From NCBI GenBank assembly GCA_002422265.1, contig DIUB01000130.1:25560-39999 (forward strand): DNA of 14,440 nucleotides. Direction: 5' to 3'. The position numbers were made by a program, and so were the translations under genes. The DNA is from Geobacter sp. UBA6169 (GTDB lineage Bacteria; Desulfobacterota; Desulfuromonadia; Geobacterales; Pseudopelobacteraceae). Below are positions 13,396 to 14,440 of the stretch, piece after piece (the stretch's first letter is position 1; every line of letters begins with the position of its first letter). The notes under the pieces were generated by a model. It ran no database searches and was not told where the DNA came from. It worked only from the letters and a program-made list of their open reading frames with translations.

Positions 13396-13411
13396 TTGAA
13401 ACCTTTTTCAA
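13396..13411. promoter_or_regulatory. Short inverted repeat TTGAAA-N4-TTTCAA
   Basis: Exact 6-bp arms TTGAAA (13396-13401) and TTTCAA (13406-13411) are separated by CCTT. They lie upstream of the nadC promoter candidate and could be a second regulator site in the intergenic region. The spacing does not fit the FNR or CRP consensus. Confidence 0.25.
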
Positions 13412-13416
13412 TGCGG

Positions 13417-13445
13417 TTGCGGGGGTGCAGCAGGTGTGTTATAGA
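13417..13445 (+). promoter_or_regulatory. Weak candidate promoter of nadC
   Basis: TTGCGG (13417-13422), a 17-base spacer and TATAGA (13440-13445) lie about 35 bases before the nadC start. The -35 matches at only three positions and the -10 at four. Confidence 0.3.
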
Positions 13446-13480
13446 GACATACTCTTTTATCAGTAACGGAATGGTGTTTT

Positions 13481-14305
13481 ATGTTGAGCCTTGATGATCT
13501 CATTTATGCGGCATTGCGTGAGGATATTCACACCGGTGATCTGACTACTCTGGCAGTTGTTCCGGAGCCTCGGCCTGCCTTGGCCCGTCTGGTAGCCAAA
13601 GAACCGCTGACCGTAGCCGGTATTGCCGTTGCGGAGCGGGTCTTTACCCTGCTTGATGCAAAGATGGTCTGCAGGCCTGGTGCGGTTGACGGTCAGACCG
13701 TACTGACCGGTGCTGTGCTGGCAGAGGTTGAAGGGGATGCGGCCCTGCTGCTGCAGGGTGAACGGGTTGCCCTGAATCTGTTGCAGAGGATGTGCGGCAT
13801 TGCCACGCTGACCCGAAGTTATGTGCAGGCGGTGGCTGGAACCGGAGCCCGGATTGTTGATACCCGTAAAACCACACCAGGTTTGCGGGTGCTGGAAAAG
13901 TACGCCGTACGGGTCGGTGGGGGGATCAACCATCGCACCGGCCTGTATGACGGTATCCTGATCAAGGAAAACCATATTGCCGCTGCCGGCGGGATCAGTG
14001 AGGCGATTCGTCGTGCCCGGGCTTATATCCCCCACACCCTCAAGATCGAGATTGAAACCGAAACCGTTGAGCAGGTACAAGAGGCACTGGCCGCCGGTGC
14101 CGATATCATCATGCTGGATAATATGGACTGCGACACCATGCGGCAGTGTGTGCAACTGATCGATGGAAAGATACCGGTTGAAGCCTCTGGAGGTGTCAAC
14201 CTTACGACCGTCAGGGCCATTGCCGAGACGGGCGTTGACATTATCTCGGTCGGTGCCCTTACTCATTCTCCGCGATCCATGGATATCTCCATGCTGCTGG
14301 ATTAG
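13481..14305 (+). CDS. nadC: Nicotinate-nucleotide pyrophosphorylase (quinolinate phosphoribosyltransferase)
   Basis: NadC converts quinolinate and PRPP into nicotinate mononucleotide with loss of CO2, the step of NAD de novo synthesis that enters the common pathway. The 274 residues match the family. Visible motifs are REDIHTGDLTT (13-23), GERVALNLLQRMCGIAT (93-109), DTRKTTPGLRVLEKYAVRVGGGINHR (127-152) with the phosphoribosyl-binding Arg/Lys set, DGILIKENHI (157-166), EIETET (190-195) and the barrel ends DIIMLDNM and EASGGVN. Active-site residues Arg129, Lys130, Lys140, His151, Arg152, Lys162, Glu191 and Asp213 are all in place by family alignment. The ATG at 13481 follows GGAATGG. birA begins six bases after the stop, so the genes are cotranscribed. 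Confidence 0.97.
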   Translation: MLSLDDLIYAALREDIHTGDLTTLAVVPEPRPALARLVAKEPLTVAGIAVAERVFTLLDAKMVCRPGAVDGQTVLTGAVLAEVEGDAALLLQGERVALNLLQRMCGIATLTRSYVQAVAGTGARIVDTRKTTPGLRVLEKYAVRVGGGINHRTGLYDGILIKENHIAAAGGISEAIRRARAYIPHTLKIEIETETVEQVQEALAAGADIIMLDNMDCDTMRQCVQLIDGKIPVEASGGVNLTTVRAIAETGVDIISVGALTHSPRSMDISMLLD

Positions 14306-14311
14306 TCTTTT

Positions 14312-14440
14312 ATGGCGCGTCGCAGTAACACCGGTGAGCTTTTGCGTTTGCTGCGTGCTACCGAAGCGGGTGCCTTGCTGTCAGGTGAACAGGCACGTCG
14401 CGTACTTGGTATTTCACGCACGGCAGTCTGGAAGCAGATA
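14312..14440 (+). CDS. birA: Biotin ligase/biotin operon repressor, N-terminal part (cut by window end)
   Basis: Only the first 43 residues are present, and the frame is open to the window edge. They include a winged-helix DNA-binding segment: LLRLLRATEAGALLSGEQARRVLGISRTAVWKQI, where SGEQARRVLGISRTAVWKQI is the signature seen at the start of bifunctional BirA. The family attaches biotin to acetyl-CoA carboxylase carrier protein and, with this domain, represses biotin genes. The gene starts six bases after nadC, and a nadC-birA pair is common in Geobacter-like genomes. The ligase domain itself lies outside the window. Confidence 0.88.
   Translation, partial: MARRSNTGELLRLLRATEAGALLSGEQARRVLGISRTAVWKQI

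Noticed and set aside
13460..14266. 268-codon open frame antisense to nadC
   Set aside because: It lies wholly opposite an unmistakable nadC, has low-complexity Gln/Asn/Gly-rich composition typical of a mirrored frame, and no recognisable domain.

Overview
The window looks like chromosomal DNA of a member of the Geobacterales (Desulfobacterota/Desulfuromonadota; Geobacter or Trichlorobacter-like). The reasons are moderate GC, a twelve-heme cytochrome made of four triheme c7-type units, a malic enzyme-phosphotransacetylase fusion, a dense set of GGDEF/HDOD/CheD signalling proteins, and a nadC-birA order. The assignment is by inference from gene content; no database search was possible.

Layout. 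1-51 is the 3' end of an unidentified plus-strand gene. It converges on a minus-strand gene of unknown function (137-814) with two similar halves. Next on the minus strand is maeB, an NADP-malic enzyme with a C-terminal phosphotransacetylase-like domain (980-3241). It is divergent from a ROK-family glucokinase (3473-4381). A secreted two-domain protein with an LPP20-like region follows (4524-5432) and ends in a strong bidirectional hairpin. 5503-5710 has no gene and holds a dispersed-repeat-like element with inverted ends. A soluble diguanylate cyclase (5711-6424, minus) is divergent from a compact four-gene plus-strand cassette: cupin, PPC/DUF296 protein, second cupin (DUF861 type) and EamA transporter (6541-8538). 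The two promoters appear to share the same -10 region.

8623-12183 is a five-gene plus-strand signalling operon: a histidine-kinase-like protein whose phospho-acceptor His is Asn, a CheD deamidase with intact catalytic residues, a small protein resembling the N-terminal segment of HD-type regulators, an HDOD protein that keeps a complete-looking HD metal set, and a degenerate receiver fused to a GGDDF-type GGDEF domain. It is the strongest candidate for an uncharacterised system here. It ends at a perfect bidirectional terminator shared with a convergent dodecaheme periplasmic cytochrome (12278-13285, minus). That cytochrome has its own sigma70-like promoter with a near-perfect 22-bp palindrome just upstream of the -35. 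The window closes with nadC (13481-14305) and the 5' end of birA (14312 onward).

Together the window combines central metabolism (malate/pyruvate, glucose phosphorylation, NAD synthesis, biotinylation), extracellular-electron-transfer-type cytochrome biology, and signalling that probably links cyclic-di-GMP with a chemotaxis-like module. No tRNA, rRNA, CRISPR array, insertion sequence or phage gene was seen. No gene-free stretch exceeds 300 bases.
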